Source: Gammaproteobacteria bacterium | GTDB lineage: Bacteria; Pseudomonadota; Gammaproteobacteria; Burkholderiales; Gallionellaceae | Assembly (NCBI GenBank): GCA_018814405.1 | Contig: JAHIZO010000002.1 | Location: forward strand, 1 to 64,000 | DNA: 64,000 nt | Direction: 5' to 3' | Shown: positions 19,216-29,266 of the stretch, piece after piece | Layout of the letters: each line of letters opens with the position of its first letter | Numbering within the stretch: the first letter of the stretch is position 1 | The notes under the pieces: generated by a model | The model's database searches: none | What the model saw: the letters and a program-made list of their open reading frames with translations, nothing else | Told to the model about the DNA's origin: nothing | Program-made: the position numbers and the translations under genes

Positions 19216-19857
19216 ATGAGCAACTATCCGCATCCCATCATCGCCCGCGAGGGTTGGCCTTTCCTGGCGATCTCGTTGGTCGCAGCCCTTGCCGTCTCGG
19301 CTTGGTGCATCTCATGGGCGATCCCGTTGTGGATCATCTTTGTATTCGTATTGCAGTTCTTCCGCGATCCGGCACGTATCATTCCGCGAGAAGCGGGTGC
19401 AGTGTTGTCGCCAGCCGACGGGCGTGTAATCAAGGTCGAGCGCACCACCGATCTGTACGGTGAGCGTGAAGCCATTCTGGTCAGCGTGTTCATGAACGTG
19501 TTCAACGTGCACTCCAATCGCAGCCCGGTCGATGGCGTCATCGAGAAGGTGCAATATTTCCCGGGCAAGTTCGTCAATGCCGATCTGGACAAGGCATCCA
19601 GTGAGAACGAGCGTAATGCCATCGTGTTGAAGACCAACGAAGGCCAGACTGTGACCTTCGTGCAGGTGGCCGGTCTGATCGCACGCCGCATCCTGTGCTA
19701 CGTCAAAGTGGGTGACGCATTGTCGCGCGGTCAGCGTTACGGCTTCATCCGTTTTGGTTCGCGTGTGGATGTCTATCTGCCGCTGGATGCTACCGTGAAG
19801 GTCGCTATCGGTGATAAAGTGCGAGCCACTGAAACCATTTTGGCCAAACTGGCCTGA
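19216..19857 (+). CDS. psd: Phosphatidylserine decarboxylase, short (class II) type
   Basis: A 213-residue proenzyme that makes phosphatidylethanolamine. It has two N-terminal membrane helices (about 15-50), then [26 protein letters not shown], and near the C-terminus [11 protein letters not shown]. The Gly-Ser there is the predicted self-cleavage site that yields the pyruvoyl group. The short form without the longer E. coli N-terminus is common in betaproteobacteria. pssA begins 4 bases after its stop, so the two consecutive phospholipid steps are cotranscribed. Confidence 0.94.
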   Translation: MSNYPHPIIAREGWPFLAISLVAALAVSAWCISWAIPLWIIFVFVLQFFRDPARIIPREAGAVLSPADGRVIKVERTTDLYGEREAILVSVFMNVFNVHSNRSPVDGVIEKVQYFPGKFVNADLDKASSENERNAIVLKTNEGQTVTFVQVAGLIARRILCYVKVGDALSRGQRYGFIRFGSRVDVYLPLDATVKVAIGDKVRATETILAKLA

Positions 19858-19861
19858 GCTG

Positions 19862-20614
19862 ATGACCATGATGAACACTCGCAGCAAAATGAATTTGCGT
19901 AGGCGCAGCATTTATCTGCTGCCCAACCTGTTCACTACCGCTGCGCTGTTCGCCGGTTTCTATGCCATCGTGCAATCGATGAACGGCCGCTACGAGATCG
20001 CGGCGGTATCCATCTTCATCGCAATGGTGCTGGATGGCTTGGACGGTCGTGTCGCGCGTTTGACTCATACCCAAAGTGAGTTCGGGGCGGAATACGATAG
20101 CCTGTCCGACATGGTGTCGTTCGGTGTCGCACCGTCCATCCTGATGTACGAATGGGCGTTCCGCGATCTGGGCAAGTGGGGCTGGTTCGCTGCCTTCATC
20201 TATTGCACCGGTGCCGCGCTACGACTGGCACGTTTCAACACCAACATCGATGTGGTCGATAAACGTTACTTCCAAGGTCTGCCCAGCCCGGCTGCAGCAG
20301 CACTGGTAGCGGGCTTCGTGTGGGTGATGTTGGACAACAAATTCACCGGCTATGATCTACGCTGGTATGCAGCTGCGTTAACGGTGTTCGCCGGCCTGTC
20401 CATGGTCAGCAACTTCAAGTATTACAGCTTCAAGTCGATCAACATGCGCAAGAGCGTGCCGTTCTTCGTGATCTTCCTGTTCGCGCTGTTCTTCATCTTC
20501 GTGGCGCAGAATCCGCCGCTGCATCTGTTTCTGCTGTTCTTCGGCTATTGCCTGTCGGGCTATGTGATGAGTCTGCTCGATCTGCGCAAAAAACCTGCTC
20601 CGCCGCAGCCATAA
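19862..20614 (+). CDS. pssA: CDP-diacylglycerol-serine O-phosphatidyltransferase
   Basis: A 250-residue membrane protein of the CDP-alcohol phosphatidyltransferase family. The active-site motif DG-x2-GR-x-AR-x8-G-x3-D-x3-D is visible as DGLDGRVARLTHTQSEFG followed by AEYDSLSD. About seven to eight membrane helices follow. It makes phosphatidylserine, the substrate of Psd. The start is chosen at 19862, 4 bases after psd; ATGs at 19868 and 19871 are possible. In many relatives leuA follows here, but in this window a terminator and a convergent gene do. Confidence 0.94.
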   Translation: MTMMNTRSKMNLRRRSIYLLPNLFTTAALFAGFYAIVQSMNGRYEIAAVSIFIAMVLDGLDGRVARLTHTQSEFGAEYDSLSDMVSFGVAPSILMYEWAFRDLGKWGWFAAFIYCTGAALRLARFNTNIDVVDKRYFQGLPSPAAAALVAGFVWVMLDNKFTGYDLRWYAAALTVFAGLSMVSNFKYYSFKSINMRKSVPFFVIFLFALFFIFVAQNPPLHLFLLFFGYCLSGYVMSLLDLRKKPAPPQP

Positions 20615-20627
20615 CTAGCGGATAAAC

Positions 20628-20660
20628 AAAAAGGGCGCATCGTGAGATGCGCCCTTTTTT
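20628..20660 (+). terminator. Terminator after pssA
   Basis: AAAAAGGGCGCATC, a short loop and GATGCGCCCTTTTTT form a strong stem with a T run. The A-rich left arm lets it also serve the convergent CBS gene, which ends at 20679. Confidence 0.92.
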
Positions 20661-20678
20661 ATTGCGGTTCAGCTTTGC

Positions 20679-21251
20679 TTACTTGGCAGACTTCTGGCGG
20701 CTGAGTTCGGTCAGACGCAGGATCTTGGCGGAGGAGAACAGACCGCGCAATTGCGGCTGCTTGCCTTCACCGACTTCCAGCACCGGCATGTGAGTCTTGC
20801 CGGCTTTCTGCATGGCTGCCAGCACATCTTTCACGGAAGCTTGTTCGACATCGTGCATCTCGGCCACGACCCAATCCTTGGTGTGTTCCATGATGTCGCT
20901 CACGCGAATGTCCTTATGGGTCACGGCACGGTCAGCAAAACCGACGCTCTGCAGGAATTCCATAGGCTTGGAGCCCATGATGTCGTAAGCGGTGATGGAG
21001 CCTAACAGCTTGTCGCTACCTTTTTCTTTGACGAATGCGATACGCAGACCCGCAACCTTCATCTCATGCAGCGCCTGATCGATGGTCTCGTCAGGTGTGA
21101 TCTTGAACATGCCGCGAACATGGAAGTCAGTCATGACAGTCGTGGCAGGATCTTTCAATTCAACCTGCCAAGGCTCGTTATGCGGCTCCAGAATATCCTG
21201 GACGTGGCTGGTAGTCTTCAGCTCTGTTGGCTGCGGCGTGCGATGCGGCAT
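20679..21251 (-). CDS. CBS-domain pair protein
   Basis: A 190-residue soluble protein. Two CBS motifs occupy about residues 42-105 and 110-180 (for example VRGMFKITPDETIDQALHEM and SVKDVLAAMQKAGKTHMPVL). CBS pairs usually bind adenosine nucleotides. No other domain is present, so partner and role are unknown. The ATG at 21251 has a good AAGGAGAGAG site and its own promoter. It stands alone between a terminator and the adenosyltransferase gene. Confidence 0.85.
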   Translation of the reverse strand: MPHRTPQPTELKTTSHVQDILEPHNEPWQVELKDPATTVMTDFHVRGMFKITPDETIDQALHEMKVAGLRIAFVKEKGSDKLLGSITAYDIMGSKPMEFLQSVGFADRAVTHKDIRVSDIMEHTKDWVVAEMHDVEQASVKDVLAAMQKAGKTHMPVLEVGEGKQPQLRGLFSSAKILRLTELSRQKSAK

Positions 21252-21298
21252 GGAACTCTCTCCTTAGAACAGATGGTTGTTATCAATGATCAGCGCAG

Positions 21299-21327
21299 AT
21301 TATAGCTGTACGGCGCTATTTCGTCAG
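21299..21327 (-). promoter_or_regulatory. Promoter for the CBS protein gene
   Basis: On the minus strand CTGACG and a perfect TATAAT are 17 bases apart. The -10 box ends about 47 bases before the ATG. Confidence 0.6.
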
Positions 21328-21349
21328 CGCAATACTAAGCGATACCCCT

Positions 21350-21883
21350 TTAGCTCCGGTGCCAAAGTGTCTCGGTTTGGCCTGCGGCACGGTTGAGCAC
21401 GCGGCACAGGATGAACAACAAGTCAGAAAGGCGATTCAGGTATCGCAAGCCAGAGATGGGGGCAAGACTTTCACGGGCCAACGGGGTGAATTCACGTTCT
21501 ACGCGGCGCGCAATGCATCGTGCCACATGACATATAGCCGCAGCGCGGGTGCCGCCCGGTAGGATGAATTCCTTCAGCGGAGGGAGGTCGGCATTGAAGC
21601 GGTTGATGGCGTCATCCAGTTTGGCCAGTTTCACCTCTTCGAATGCAGCGCCGGGGACGGCCAGCACACCGCCAAGGTCGAACAGGTCATGCTGGATAGC
21701 CAGCAATTCCTTGCGCACTGCTTCCGGCAATGATTCACTCAACAGTAATCCGAGCTGGCTGTTCAATTCGTCCACGCTGCCGATGGCTGCGATCCGAGGA
21801 TCATCCTTTGGCAGGCGCGAACCATCAGCTAGTCCGGTCGTGCCATCGTCCCCGGTGCGGGTGGTGATCTTGCTTAGTCTCAT
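21350..21883 (-). CDS. PduO-type cob(I)alamin adenosyltransferase
   Basis: A 177-residue protein that transfers the adenosyl group of ATP to cob(I)alamin. The ATP-binding N-terminus KITTRTGDDGTTGLADGSR and the C-terminal RRVEREFTPLA and RYLNRLSDLLFIL blocks are typical of the PduO/MMAB family. The start ATG overlaps the DUF1841 stop codon; the longer frame to 21898 is rejected. No cobalamin riboswitch is visible upstream. It ends the nth-DUF1841 gene string. Confidence 0.92.
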   Translation of the reverse strand: MRLSKITTRTGDDGTTGLADGSRLPKDDPRIAAIGSVDELNSQLGLLLSESLPEAVRKELLAIQHDLFDLGGVLAVPGAAFEEVKLAKLDDAINRFNADLPPLKEFILPGGTRAAAICHVARCIARRVEREFTPLARESLAPISGLRYLNRLSDLLFILCRVLNRAAGQTETLWHRS

Positions 21884-22302
21884 TGTTGCCCCAGACAATT
21901 CAGATAGACCGCCGCATCCGGCGCCGTCTTGTTGCGCTGTGCCTGCCAGATCATCTCACCCAGACAATCCATCATCGCGTGCTGCGCCTCGTGCTCGGAC
22001 TGGTATTTCTCCGTCAGGCGCGCGAACTGTTCGCGTATGCCATGCGGTTGTCCGATGCTGATCTGCTCCTCGATGGTCAGATGCATCATAAGATGCAGGA
22101 AAGGGTTCACAACATCGCCGTCCGGGGCGAAGTCCTTGTCCTGATTGCGCTCGGGATCGTTAAATAAAGCGTGATATTCAGGATGCTTGTCGATCAGTTG
22201 GGCGGTCAGGTCTTCCAGCGGAGACAGGAGCTCACCTGCGCGGCGCTTGCGCCAGGATTCGAACAGGAACAGTCGCGCTTCGTCGCGGGTCGGTTGGAAC
22301 AT
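21880..22302 (-). CDS. DUF1841 family protein
   Basis: A 140-residue soluble helical protein, recognisable as DUF1841 from [29 protein letters not shown]-like and NPFLHLMMHLTIEEQISI segments. The conserved His-containing stretch (MMHLTIEEQ) and the Asp-rich FNDPERNQDKDF are family features. Function is unknown. The gene touches nth (its ATG ends within the nth stop) and overlaps the adenosyltransferase by 4 bases. Confidence 0.88.
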   Translation of the reverse strand: MFQPTRDEARLFLFESWRKRRAGELLSPLEDLTAQLIDKHPEYHALFNDPERNQDKDFAPDGDVVNPFLHLMMHLTIEEQISIGQPHGIREQFARLTEKYQSEHEAQHAMMDCLGEMIWQAQRNKTAPDAAVYLNCLGQQ

Positions 22303-22934
22303 CAGAACACCTTCTTTTTGAATTCACACAGGTCAAGTATGCAGCACTCGCCGCATTTTGGTTTGCGTGCGATGCACACATAGCGCCCGTGCAAGATCAG
22401 CCAGTGATGGGCGTCCTGCATGAATTCTTTGGGGACGAACTTCATCAGCTTCTTCTCGACTTCCACCACATCCTTGCCGGGGGCGAGGCCGATGCGGTTG
22501 CTGATGCGGAAGATATGGGTGTCGACCGCGATGGTGGGCTGGCCGAAAGCGGTGTTGAGGATCACATTGGCGGTCTTGCGGCCTACACCGGGCAGGGCTT
22601 CCAGCGCTTCGCGCGTCTGCGGTACTTGGCCGTCATGCTGGTCGAGCAGGATGCGGCACATTTGAATGATGTGTTTGCTCTTGGTTTGATACAGGCCGAT
22701 ACGTTGCACGTATTCGCGCAGACCGTCCTCGCCAAGCGCGAGGATCTTTGCGGGGGTATTGGCAACCGGGAACAGTTCGCGGGTGGCGATGTTCACACTC
22801 TTGTCGGTGGCCTGTGCAGACAGGACCACGGCCACCAGCAATTCAAAATCGGACTGGTGCTCCAGCTCGGTGGTGGGGTGCGGGTTGGCGGCTTGCAGGC
22901 GCAGGAATATCTCGCGCCGTTTGACTGCATTCAT
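22302..22934 (-). CDS. nth: Endonuclease III
   Basis: A 210-residue base-excision repair glycosylase/AP lyase for oxidised pyrimidines. It has the helix-hairpin-helix [17 protein letters not shown] with catalytic Lys, the catalytic Asp in [13 protein letters not shown], and the C-terminal cluster CxxxxxxCxxCxxxxxC around [17 protein letters not shown]. The ATG overlaps the rnfE stop (ATGA); a longer upstream frame is rejected. Its position directly behind rnfE matches the rsx-nth order of E. coli. Confidence 0.96.
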   Translation of the reverse strand: MNAVKRREIFLRLQAANPHPTTELEHQSDFELLVAVVLSAQATDKSVNIATRELFPVANTPAKILALGEDGLREYVQRIGLYQTKSKHIIQMCRILLDQHDGQVPQTREALEALPGVGRKTANVILNTAFGQPTIAVDTHIFRISNRIGLAPGKDVVEVEKKLMKFVPKEFMQDAHHWLILHGRYVCIARKPKCGECCILDLCEFKKKVF

Positions 22935-23626
22935 CCCTGAGCTGCCTCGGGCAACGCCTCCGGCGCGGGCTGGCTGGATATCTTTTTCGCGGCGCGTTGA
23001 TCGAGCCAGTTCTTGGCGGCGATGATCAGCCCCAAGCCGATGAACGCACCGGGCGGCAGGATGGCGAGCAGGAAGCCGTGATAGTCGGGGATGATCGGGA
23101 TCACCCATGCTTTGGCTTGTTCGCCGAACAATAGATCGATGCCGGATAGCAAAGTACCCTTACCGACGATCTCACGCAGTCCGCCCAGCACAGCCAACAC
23201 GGCGGTCAGCCCCAAGCCCATCATCATGCCGTCGAAGGCGGAAGGCAGGACCGGGTTCTTGGAGGCGAACGACTCGGCACGCGCCAGCACGATGCAGTTG
23301 GTCACAATCAGCGGCACGAAGATACCGAGCACGATGTACAGACCATACAGATAGGCGTTCATCAGGTATTGCACCACGGTCACCAGCACGGCGATGATGA
23401 GCACGAACACCGGAATACGAATCTCGTTCGGTACATAGCTGCGGATCGGTGCGACGGTGGCGCTGGAGAGTGTCATCACCAGTGTGGTGGCGATACCTAG
23501 GCTGACTGCATTGACCAGCGTGTTGCTGACAGCGAGCAGCGGGCACAGGCCCAGCAGTTGTACCAGTCCCGGGTTCTGTTTCCACATGCCGTTGTAGGCG
23601 ATCTCTTTCATTTCGGCGAGCGTCAT
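22931..23626 (-). CDS. rnfE: Electron transport complex subunit RnfE/RsxE
   Basis: A 231-residue integral membrane protein with about six helices. Family motifs include [19 protein letters not shown] near the N-terminus and [11 protein letters not shown] in the middle. RnfE and RnfA form the membrane core with a [2Fe-2S] site between them; the Cys in LGLCPLLA fits that. It overlaps rnfG and nth by 4 bases each. The C-terminus has a short extension (about 205-231) rich in Ala and Pro. Confidence 0.95.
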   Translation of the reverse strand: MTLAEMKEIAYNGMWKQNPGLVQLLGLCPLLAVSNTLVNAVSLGIATTLVMTLSSATVAPIRSYVPNEIRIPVFVLIIAVLVTVVQYLMNAYLYGLYIVLGIFVPLIVTNCIVLARAESFASKNPVLPSAFDGMMMGLGLTAVLAVLGGLREIVGKGTLLSGIDLLFGEQAKAWVIPIIPDYHGFLLAILPPGAFIGLGLIIAAKNWLDQRAAKKISSQPAPEALPEAAQG

Positions 23627-24273
23627 TTCTTGGCTCCTTTTTCGGGCTTCACATCCGCAACGAAAAGTTCATCGCGATGTGCTTCGAAATATTGCAGGGC
23701 GCGATTCACTGCCTTGATCACCGCGCGCGGCGAGACCGTGGCACCAGCCATGTGTTCGAACACGCCCCCGTCCTTGCGTACCTTCCAATCGGCATCCTTG
23801 AACAGGCTGCGCGAACGGCCGTCGAAGGTCGTGATCCAGTCGTGCTTGGCGATGTCGATGTAATCGCCCAGGCCAGGCGTCTCGTTGTGGTTCACCACCC
23901 GAACTCCGCCCAGCGAGCCATCGGGGTGGATGGACATGATCAGCTCGATCTTGCCACTGTAGCCGTCCGGCGCAATCGCTTCCAGTACCACGGCTACAGG
24001 TTGGTCTCCGCGCCGTGCGATATGTGCTTGTGTCGCTTCATCGGTTCCCAGCAGCTCGTCTGCGGCCACTATGCGGATGTCCTGCATGATGTCGTTGTCG
24101 TAGGAATCGGGCGGCAGCAGTTGCGATACCAACTTCAGCTTGGCCTTCTTGACCGTGGCGACAATCGTGTCGTGCGTCAGGTAATAGGTGGCGGACAAAA
24201 TGGATGTGCCGATGATGGCGAAGAACACCAGATTGACGGCGGTCTGCAGCGTGGAGCGGGCGATACGTTTCAT
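23623..24273 (-). CDS. rnfG: Electron transport complex subunit RnfG/RsxG
   Basis: A 216-residue protein with one N-terminal membrane helix (about 10-32) and a periplasmic FMN-binding domain. The covalent flavin motif, usually (S/T)GAT, reads [10 protein letters not shown] here, with the acceptor Thr kept and Ala in the first position. The [19 protein letters not shown] block is typical of the family. It overlaps rnfE and rnfD by 4 bases each. Confidence 0.94.
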   Translation of the reverse strand: MKRIARSTLQTAVNLVFFAIIGTSILSATYYLTHDTIVATVKKAKLKLVSQLLPPDSYDNDIMQDIRIVAADELLGTDEATQAHIARRGDQPVAVVLEAIAPDGYSGKIELIMSIHPDGSLGGVRVVNHNETPGLGDYIDIAKHDWITTFDGRSRSLFKDADWKVRKDGGVFEHMAGATVSPRAVIKAVNRALQYFEAHRDELFVADVKPEKGAKK

Positions 24274-25304
24274 CGCTTACTCTCTTTCTTCTTCTTGCCG
24301 AAGATGCGCGGCTGGGTCCAGACATCGATCAGCGGCACGCACATGTTCATCAGAATGGTGGCGAACGCCACGCCGTCCGGGAAACCACCGTAGGCCCGGA
24401 TGACGAAGGTCAGCACGCCCGCGCCGATACCGAACAGGATGCGCCCCTTGGCGGTGGTGGGCGAGGTGATCGGATCGGTCAGGATGAAGAAGGCGCCGAT
24501 CATGGCCGCGCCGGAGAACCAGTGGAATAGCGGCGGCGCATAGTGCGCCGGATCGATCAGGTGGAACACTCCCGACAGTGCGAACAAGGTGCCGAGGAAT
24601 GCCACGGGCAACTGCCAGGGGATGATGCGCGCGATCAGCAGATAGAGGCCGCCCAGCGCAAAACCGGCCGCCACCATCTCACTGCCTTTGCCGGCCAGCC
24701 GGCCATAGATGGGCAGGTCGCGGATATCGCTCACCGTCATACCCAGCTGCAACTGCGTCTTCAATGTGTCCAGCGGCGTAGACATGGTCAGCGCATCCAG
24801 TTGCATGCCTGCCGGCAGTACGCCGGAGAAGACGTAACGCAACTGTTCGCCGTACGACAGGACGCTGTGTCCCATGCCTTGCGGGCTGATCCATTGCGTC
24901 ATCTCCTGCGGAAAGGAAATGATGAGCACGGCATAGCCGATCATCGCGGGATTGAAGGGGTTGCTGCCCAGCCCGCCATAAAGATGCTTGGCGACCGCGA
25001 TGGCGAATGCAGTGCCGACCACTGGCAGCCACCAGGGCGCGAACGGCGGGATGGAGAGTGCGATCAGAACGCCGGTGAGCAAGGCGCTGTAATCGGATAA
25101 AAAGGGGCGAACCGGGCGGTCGCGCAACTTGAGCATCAGCGCTTCGGTCGCCAATGCAGTGGTCGCAGCCAATGCGATGGAGACCAGAATGGCCGGACCG
25201 AAATACCACACGTAAAGCGCAATACCAGGCAGCAGCGCATACAGCACGCGCCGCATGATGCGGTCGACTGAAAGCGGGCGTGCGATGAAAGGGGAAGACA
25301 GCAT
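24270..25304 (-). CDS. rnfD: Electron transport complex subunit RnfD/RsxD
   Basis: A 344-residue membrane protein with about ten helices, related to NqrB. The predicted flavin-attachment region is LDALTMSTPLDTLKTQ (about 170-186). GVAFATILMNMCVPLID near the C-terminus is a conserved block. It carries electrons across the membrane together with RnfG. The gene starts 5 bases after rnfC. Confidence 0.94.
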   Translation of the reverse strand: MLSSPFIARPLSVDRIMRRVLYALLPGIALYVWYFGPAILVSIALAATTALATEALMLKLRDRPVRPFLSDYSALLTGVLIALSIPPFAPWWLPVVGTAFAIAVAKHLYGGLGSNPFNPAMIGYAVLIISFPQEMTQWISPQGMGHSVLSYGEQLRYVFSGVLPAGMQLDALTMSTPLDTLKTQLQLGMTVSDIRDLPIYGRLAGKGSEMVAAGFALGGLYLLIARIIPWQLPVAFLGTLFALSGVFHLIDPAHYAPPLFHWFSGAAMIGAFFILTDPITSPTTAKGRILFGIGAGVLTFVIRAYGGFPDGVAFATILMNMCVPLIDVWTQPRIFGKKKKESKR

Positions 25305-25309
25305 ATCGG

Positions 25310-27004
25310 TCAGTTTCCTTGGCTGTTTTTTGGCGGTTCGTCGTCGGCACCGGCATCGGCCGCCAGATCGTGGATCTTTGCGCGGCGTGCCTCGATGGCT
25401 TCTATCTCAGCGCGCTGCTCGGGCGTGAGAGTTTCGGTGTTCTTCGGCGTGGCCGCCGCAGCCTGCTCTTTGGCGCGCGCCAGCGCGGCATCGATACGGA
25501 TCTGCTGGGTGTCGTCGGTATCGGCGTCCGGGTCGGCCGGTGTCGCAGCGGCAACCGCTGCCGCCGCAGCTTTGGCCTCAGCGGCAGCACGCTCTTTCTG
25601 CGCCAAACGTTCGGCTTTTTCCTGCTTCTCACGCTCGATGCGGAACTGGCGGAAATCGTGTCGTTCGCGCGCCAGATCGGCCGCGCGTTTCTCCAGGTCG
25701 CGCGCGCGGATCTCGCTCTTGGCATAGCGGTAATACTGCACCAGCGGGATGCTGCTCGGACAGACATAGGCGCAGGCACCGCATTCGATGCAGTCGAACA
25801 GATCGTATTCCAGTGCTTTGCCGAAGTTGTCAGACTGGGCGAACCAGTACAGATCCTGCGGCTGCAATTCGGCTGGGCAGGCCTGCGCGCAGCGTGTGCA
25901 GCGGATGCACGGCATGGCCGGTGGTTGCGGCGGGAACAGTGCGTCACTCGCCGCGATCACGCAGTTGCTGGCTTTAACCAATGGCACGTTCACCGCAGGC
26001 AGTTCCACCCCCATCATCGGCCCGCCCATGATGTAGCGATCGGTGTCCGCTTTAGGGAGGCTTAGGGCGACCAGATCGCTGAACGGTGTGCCGATCAGTG
26101 CCTCGTAGTTGCGTGCATGTTCCACATTGCCGGTGACGGTGACGACGCGCGACACCAGCGCTTCACCATGCTCGACTGCGCGATGCACGGTGTAGGCGGT
26201 GGCAACGTTGAAACACTGCACGCCGACATCAGTGGGTAGCTTGCCGGAAGGCACTTCAACGCCGGTCAGCACCTTGATCAGATGCTTGGCACTGCCCCCG
26301 GGATAAAGGGTCGGCACGACGACCACTTTGAACGGGTGGCTGCTTTCGTCAATTGCACGCTGCATGGCGGCGATGGCCTGCGGTTTGTTGTCTTCTATAC
26401 CGATCAGCACCGCATCGGTGCCCAGCGCATGGCGCAGTATCTCGATACCGCGCACGATGCCTTCCGCGCGCTCCCGCATCAGCATGTCGTCGCAGGTGAT
26501 GTAGGGTTCGCATTCTGCGCCGTTGATGATCAGCGTGTTCACCACGACCGGGTGACTCAATTTCATGTCGCTGGGGAAGACAGCGCCCCCCATTCCCACG
26601 ATGCCGCAACGACGCAGATGCTTTTGTAATTCGACGGAAGACAGTTGGCGATAGCTCAGTGGCTGGCGCACGCCCCATTCATCCAGTCCATCCGGCACCA
26701 GCGTCGCACACAGATCGGGCAGCGCCGAAGGGTGGGCGACCTGCTGCAATTCGATAGCGGTGATGGTGCCCGAGGTCGGCGCATGGATAGAGCTGGAGAT
26801 CGCGCCCACCGGTTCGCCGATGAGCTGACCTTTAAGCACCCGTTCGCCGACCTGCACCACCGGCTTGGCGGCCTCGCCGGCATGCTGGCGGAACGGGATG
26901 ATCAGTTGCGCAGGCAGCGGTGCCGTCATAATCGGCGACTGCGTCGATTCTTTTTTGTGCGTGGGCGGATGGATGCCGCCGTGGAAACTGTGCAGCTTGC
27001 TCAT
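25310..27004 (-). CDS. rnfC: Electron transport complex subunit RnfC/RsxC
   Basis: A 564-residue protein that oxidises NADH in the Rnf complex. It starts with the family block [11 protein letters not shown]. An NADH/FMN-binding domain like that of NuoF lies at about 130-330. Two [4Fe-4S] motifs follow: [12 protein letters not shown] and [12 protein letters not shown] (about 370-425). The last 140 residues are a charged Ala/Glu/Arg-rich helical tail, as seen in proteobacterial RsxC proteins, shorter than the very long E. coli tail. It overlaps rnfB by 4 bases. Confidence 0.95.
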   Translation of the reverse strand: MSKLHSFHGGIHPPTHKKESTQSPIMTAPLPAQLIIPFRQHAGEAAKPVVQVGERVLKGQLIGEPVGAISSSIHAPTSGTITAIELQQVAHPSALPDLCATLVPDGLDEWGVRQPLSYRQLSSVELQKHLRRCGIVGMGGAVFPSDMKLSHPVVVNTLIINGAECEPYITCDDMLMRERAEGIVRGIEILRHALGTDAVLIGIEDNKPQAIAAMQRAIDESSHPFKVVVVPTLYPGGSAKHLIKVLTGVEVPSGKLPTDVGVQCFNVATAYTVHRAVEHGEALVSRVVTVTGNVEHARNYEALIGTPFSDLVALSLPKADTDRYIMGGPMMGVELPAVNVPLVKASNCVIAASDALFPPQPPAMPCIRCTRCAQACPAELQPQDLYWFAQSDNFGKALEYDLFDCIECGACAYVCPSSIPLVQYYRYAKSEIRARDLEKRAADLARERHDFRQFRIEREKQEKAERLAQKERAAAEAKAAAAAVAAATPADPDADTDDTQQIRIDAALARAKEQAAAATPKNTETLTPEQRAEIEAIEARRAKIHDLAADAGADDEPPKNSQGN

Positions 27005-27549
27005 GAAGTCTGCCTCAGTTCATAGACCGGATAGCGCCACTTCCAATTGGTCAGCTTCTCTTCGATGGGCAGCATGCTGATGCAATCCACCGGGCAGGGC
27101 GGCACGCACAGTTCGCAACCGGTGCATTCTGCGGCGATGATGGTGTGCATCTGCTTGGCAGCACCGGCGATGGCATCGACCGGGCAGGCCTGGATACACA
27201 AGGTGCAGCCGATGCAAGTCTGTTCGTCGATGAAGGCCACGGCTTTCGGTTTGGGTTGGGCGTCCTCACCGAAAGGTTTGAACTCCACCCCCAGCAGTTC
27301 GGCCAGTTTGTGGATGCCTTCCTCGCCACCCGGCGGGCACAGATTGATATCCGCCTCGCCTTTGGCGATGGCATCAGCATAGGGCTTGCAACCGGGGTAG
27401 CCGCATTGTCCGCATTGCGTCTGCGGCAGCACTGCATCGATCTTCTCCGCCAGCGGATTGCCTTCCACGCGGAAGCGGATCGAGGCATAACCGAGGATCA
27501 TGCCCAGCAGCGCCGCGAGGGCGATCATGATCCACAACGCAGTGATCAT
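27001..27549 (-). CDS. rnfB: Electron transport complex subunit RnfB/RsxB
   Basis: A 182-residue iron-sulfur protein with an N-terminal membrane helix (1-24). The [16 protein letters not shown] motif with a later Cys in INLCPPGG makes the first cluster. Two ferredoxin-type [4Fe-4S] motifs follow: [12 protein letters not shown] and [12 protein letters not shown]. RnfB is the ferredoxin-side subunit. It overlaps both rnfC and rnfA by 4 bases. Confidence 0.95.
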   Translation of the reverse strand: MITALWIMIALAALLGMILGYASIRFRVEGNPLAEKIDAVLPQTQCGQCGYPGCKPYADAIAKGEADINLCPPGGEEGIHKLAELLGVEFKPFGEDAQPKPKAVAFIDEQTCIGCTLCIQACPVDAIAGAAKQMHTIIAAECTGCELCVPPCPVDCISMLPIEEKLTNWKWRYPVYELRQTS

Positions 27550-28121
27550 TTAACCAGACCCGAAAAGCCCATGAATGCCAGACTCATCAATCCTGCAGTG
27601 ACCATGGCGATCGCTGTGCCACGGAAGACGGCGGGCACGTCGGCTCCCTCCAGACGTTCGCGCATACCGGCGAACAACACCATCACCAGCGTAAAGCCCA
27701 CCGCGCCGCCGAGACCGAACAGCAGCGACTCGATGAAGTTATGTTTGGCCTGCACGTTGAGCAACGGGATGCCCAGCACCGCACAGTTGGTGGTGATCAG
27801 CGGCAAATAGATACCCAGCACCTGATACAACACCGGGCTGGTCTTCTTCACCACCATCTCAGTGAACTGCACCGTGGCGGCGATGACCACGATGAACGAC
27901 AGCGTGGTCAGGTAAGCGAGATCTGGGCCGAGCAGATAATGGTTGACAAGATAGCTGGAGCCGGACGCGATGGTCAGCACGAAAGTCGTGGCCGCACCCA
28001 TGCTGAGCGACGTCTCCAGTTTCTTGGAAACGCCCATGAACGGGCACAGCCCGAGGATCTTGATCATCACGATGTTGTTCACGAACACCGTGCCGATCAG
28101 TATCAGCAGATAGTCAGTCAT
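27546..28121 (-). CDS. rnfA: Electron transport complex subunit RnfA/RsxA
   Basis: A 191-residue integral membrane protein with six predicted helices. It has [20 protein letters not shown] near the N-terminus, with the Cys that likely ligates the membrane [2Fe-2S] cluster, and [14 protein letters not shown] in the middle. It is the first gene of the rnfABCDGE-nth operon, all subunits of which are present and intact. A sigma-70 promoter is visible 36 bases upstream. Confidence 0.95.
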   Translation of the reverse strand: MTDYLLILIGTVFVNNIVMIKILGLCPFMGVSKKLETSLSMGAATTFVLTIASGSSYLVNHYLLGPDLAYLTTLSFIVVIAATVQFTEMVVKKTSPVLYQVLGIYLPLITTNCAVLGIPLLNVQAKHNFIESLLFGLGGAVGFTLVMVLFAGMRERLEGADVPAVFRGTAIAMVTAGLMSLAFMGFSGLVK

Positions 28122-28156
28122 TGAAAAGAGCGCGAGGCGCGAAAAAACAGGGGCGG

Positions 28157-28185
28157 ATTATGCGCCGGAACGGGAGGCGCTTCAA
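28157..28185 (-). promoter_or_regulatory. Promoter for rnfABCDGE-nth
   Basis: Minus strand TTGAAG and CATAAT are 17 bases apart (4/6 and 5/6 matches to sigma-70 boxes). It lies between pyrD and rnfA, 36 bases before the rnfA ATG. No SoxR or Fnr box was recognised nearby. Confidence 0.52.
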
Positions 28186-28231
28186 CCGCAGACAGGCTAT
28201 AAGCATATAACTTGCAGGCGGTTGAGGGGTG

Positions 28232-29266
28232 TCAGGTCTTGTTGCCGGTAGCGCGTATCGCCGCCGCGCATTCTGTCACCAGTTCCTGTCCGCGATAGAC
28301 CAGACCGCTATATACCTGCACCAGCGCAGCACCGGCCTGCATCTTCTCTGCCGCATCCGCTCCGTAGAGAATGCCGCCCACGCCGATGATGGGCAACGCA
28401 CCATTTAACTCAGCAGCAAGTTGCCGGATCAGGGCGGTCGATTTGTCGCGTACCGGCGCGCCGGAAAGTCCGCCCGCTTCGTTGCCGTGCGGCAAGTGTT
28501 CCACGCCTTCGCGCGACAGGGTGGTGTTGGTGGCGATCACGCCGTCGATGCGGTGTTTGGTGAGCAGTGCGGCGATCTGTTTGACCTGTTCACCATCCAG
28601 GTCGGGGGCGATCTTCACGGCCAGTGGCACGTATTTGCCATGCGTTTGCGCCAGCTTTTCCTGCTCGGCCTTGAGTTGCGACAGCAGCGCATCCAGTTCG
28701 TCGCCACCCTGCAACTGGCGCAGGTTCTTGGTGTTGGGCGAGGAGATATTGACCGCCACATAGCTGGCATGGGCATATACCTTGCGCAGGCCGATCAGAT
28801 AATCCTCCGCCGCTTTTTCGATGGGGGTGTCGGCGTTCTTGCCGATATTGATACCGAGGATGCCTTTGAATTTGGCGCGCTGCACGTTCGCTATCAGCGC
28901 GTCCACGCCGCCGTTGTTGAAGCCCATGCGGTTGATGACGCCTTGTGCTTCGGGGATGCGGAACATGCGTGGTTTGGGGTTGCCGGGTTGCGCGCGCGGG
29001 GTAACGGTGCCGACCTCGATGAAGCCGAAACCGAATGCGGCCAAGGCGTCGATCACTTCACCGTTCTTATCCAGACCGGCGGCGAGTCCGACCGGATTGG
29101 GGAAGGTCAGGCCCATCACGGTGCGCGGATCATCCGCCGGTCGCGTGAACATCATTGAGGTGAGGCCGAGGCATTGCGCGGTCTTAAGGCCGTCGATGGT
29201 GGCGTGGTGGGCGGTCTCGGCATCGAGCGCGAACAGGGCAGGGCGGAACAACTGGAAAAATGACAT
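28232..29266 (-). CDS. pyrD: Dihydroorotate dehydrogenase (quinone), class 2
   Basis: A 344-residue FMN enzyme that oxidises dihydroorotate with quinone in pyrimidine synthesis. The N-terminal membrane-binding helices ([20 protein letters not shown]) mark class 2. Family blocks include [21 protein letters not shown], the catalytic-Ser region [14 protein letters not shown] and [12 protein letters not shown]. The ATG at 29266 is preferred over a long upstream frame that runs inside the next gene. Its first base is the first base of the upstream stop codon region (TGATG type overlap). Confidence 0.95.
   Translation of the reverse strand: MSFFQLFRPALFALDAETAHHATIDGLKTAQCLGLTSMMFTRPADDPRTVMGLTFPNPVGLAAGLDKNGEVIDALAAFGFGFIEVGTVTPRAQPGNPKPRMFRIPEAQGVINRMGFNNGGVDALIANVQRAKFKGILGINIGKNADTPIEKAAEDYLIGLRKVYAHASYVAVNISSPNTKNLRQLQGGDELDALLSQLKAEQEKLAQTHGKYVPLAVKIAPDLDGEQVKQIAALLTKHRIDGVIATNTTLSREGVEHLPHGNEAGGLSGAPVRDKSTALIRQLAAELNGALPIIGVGGILYGADAAEKMQAGAALVQVYSGLVYRGQELVTECAAAIRATGNKT

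Noticed and set aside
21884-22301. Cobalamin riboswitch before the adenosyltransferase
   Set aside because: The gene is preceded directly by DUF1841 coding sequence with a 4-base overlap; no B12-box seen.
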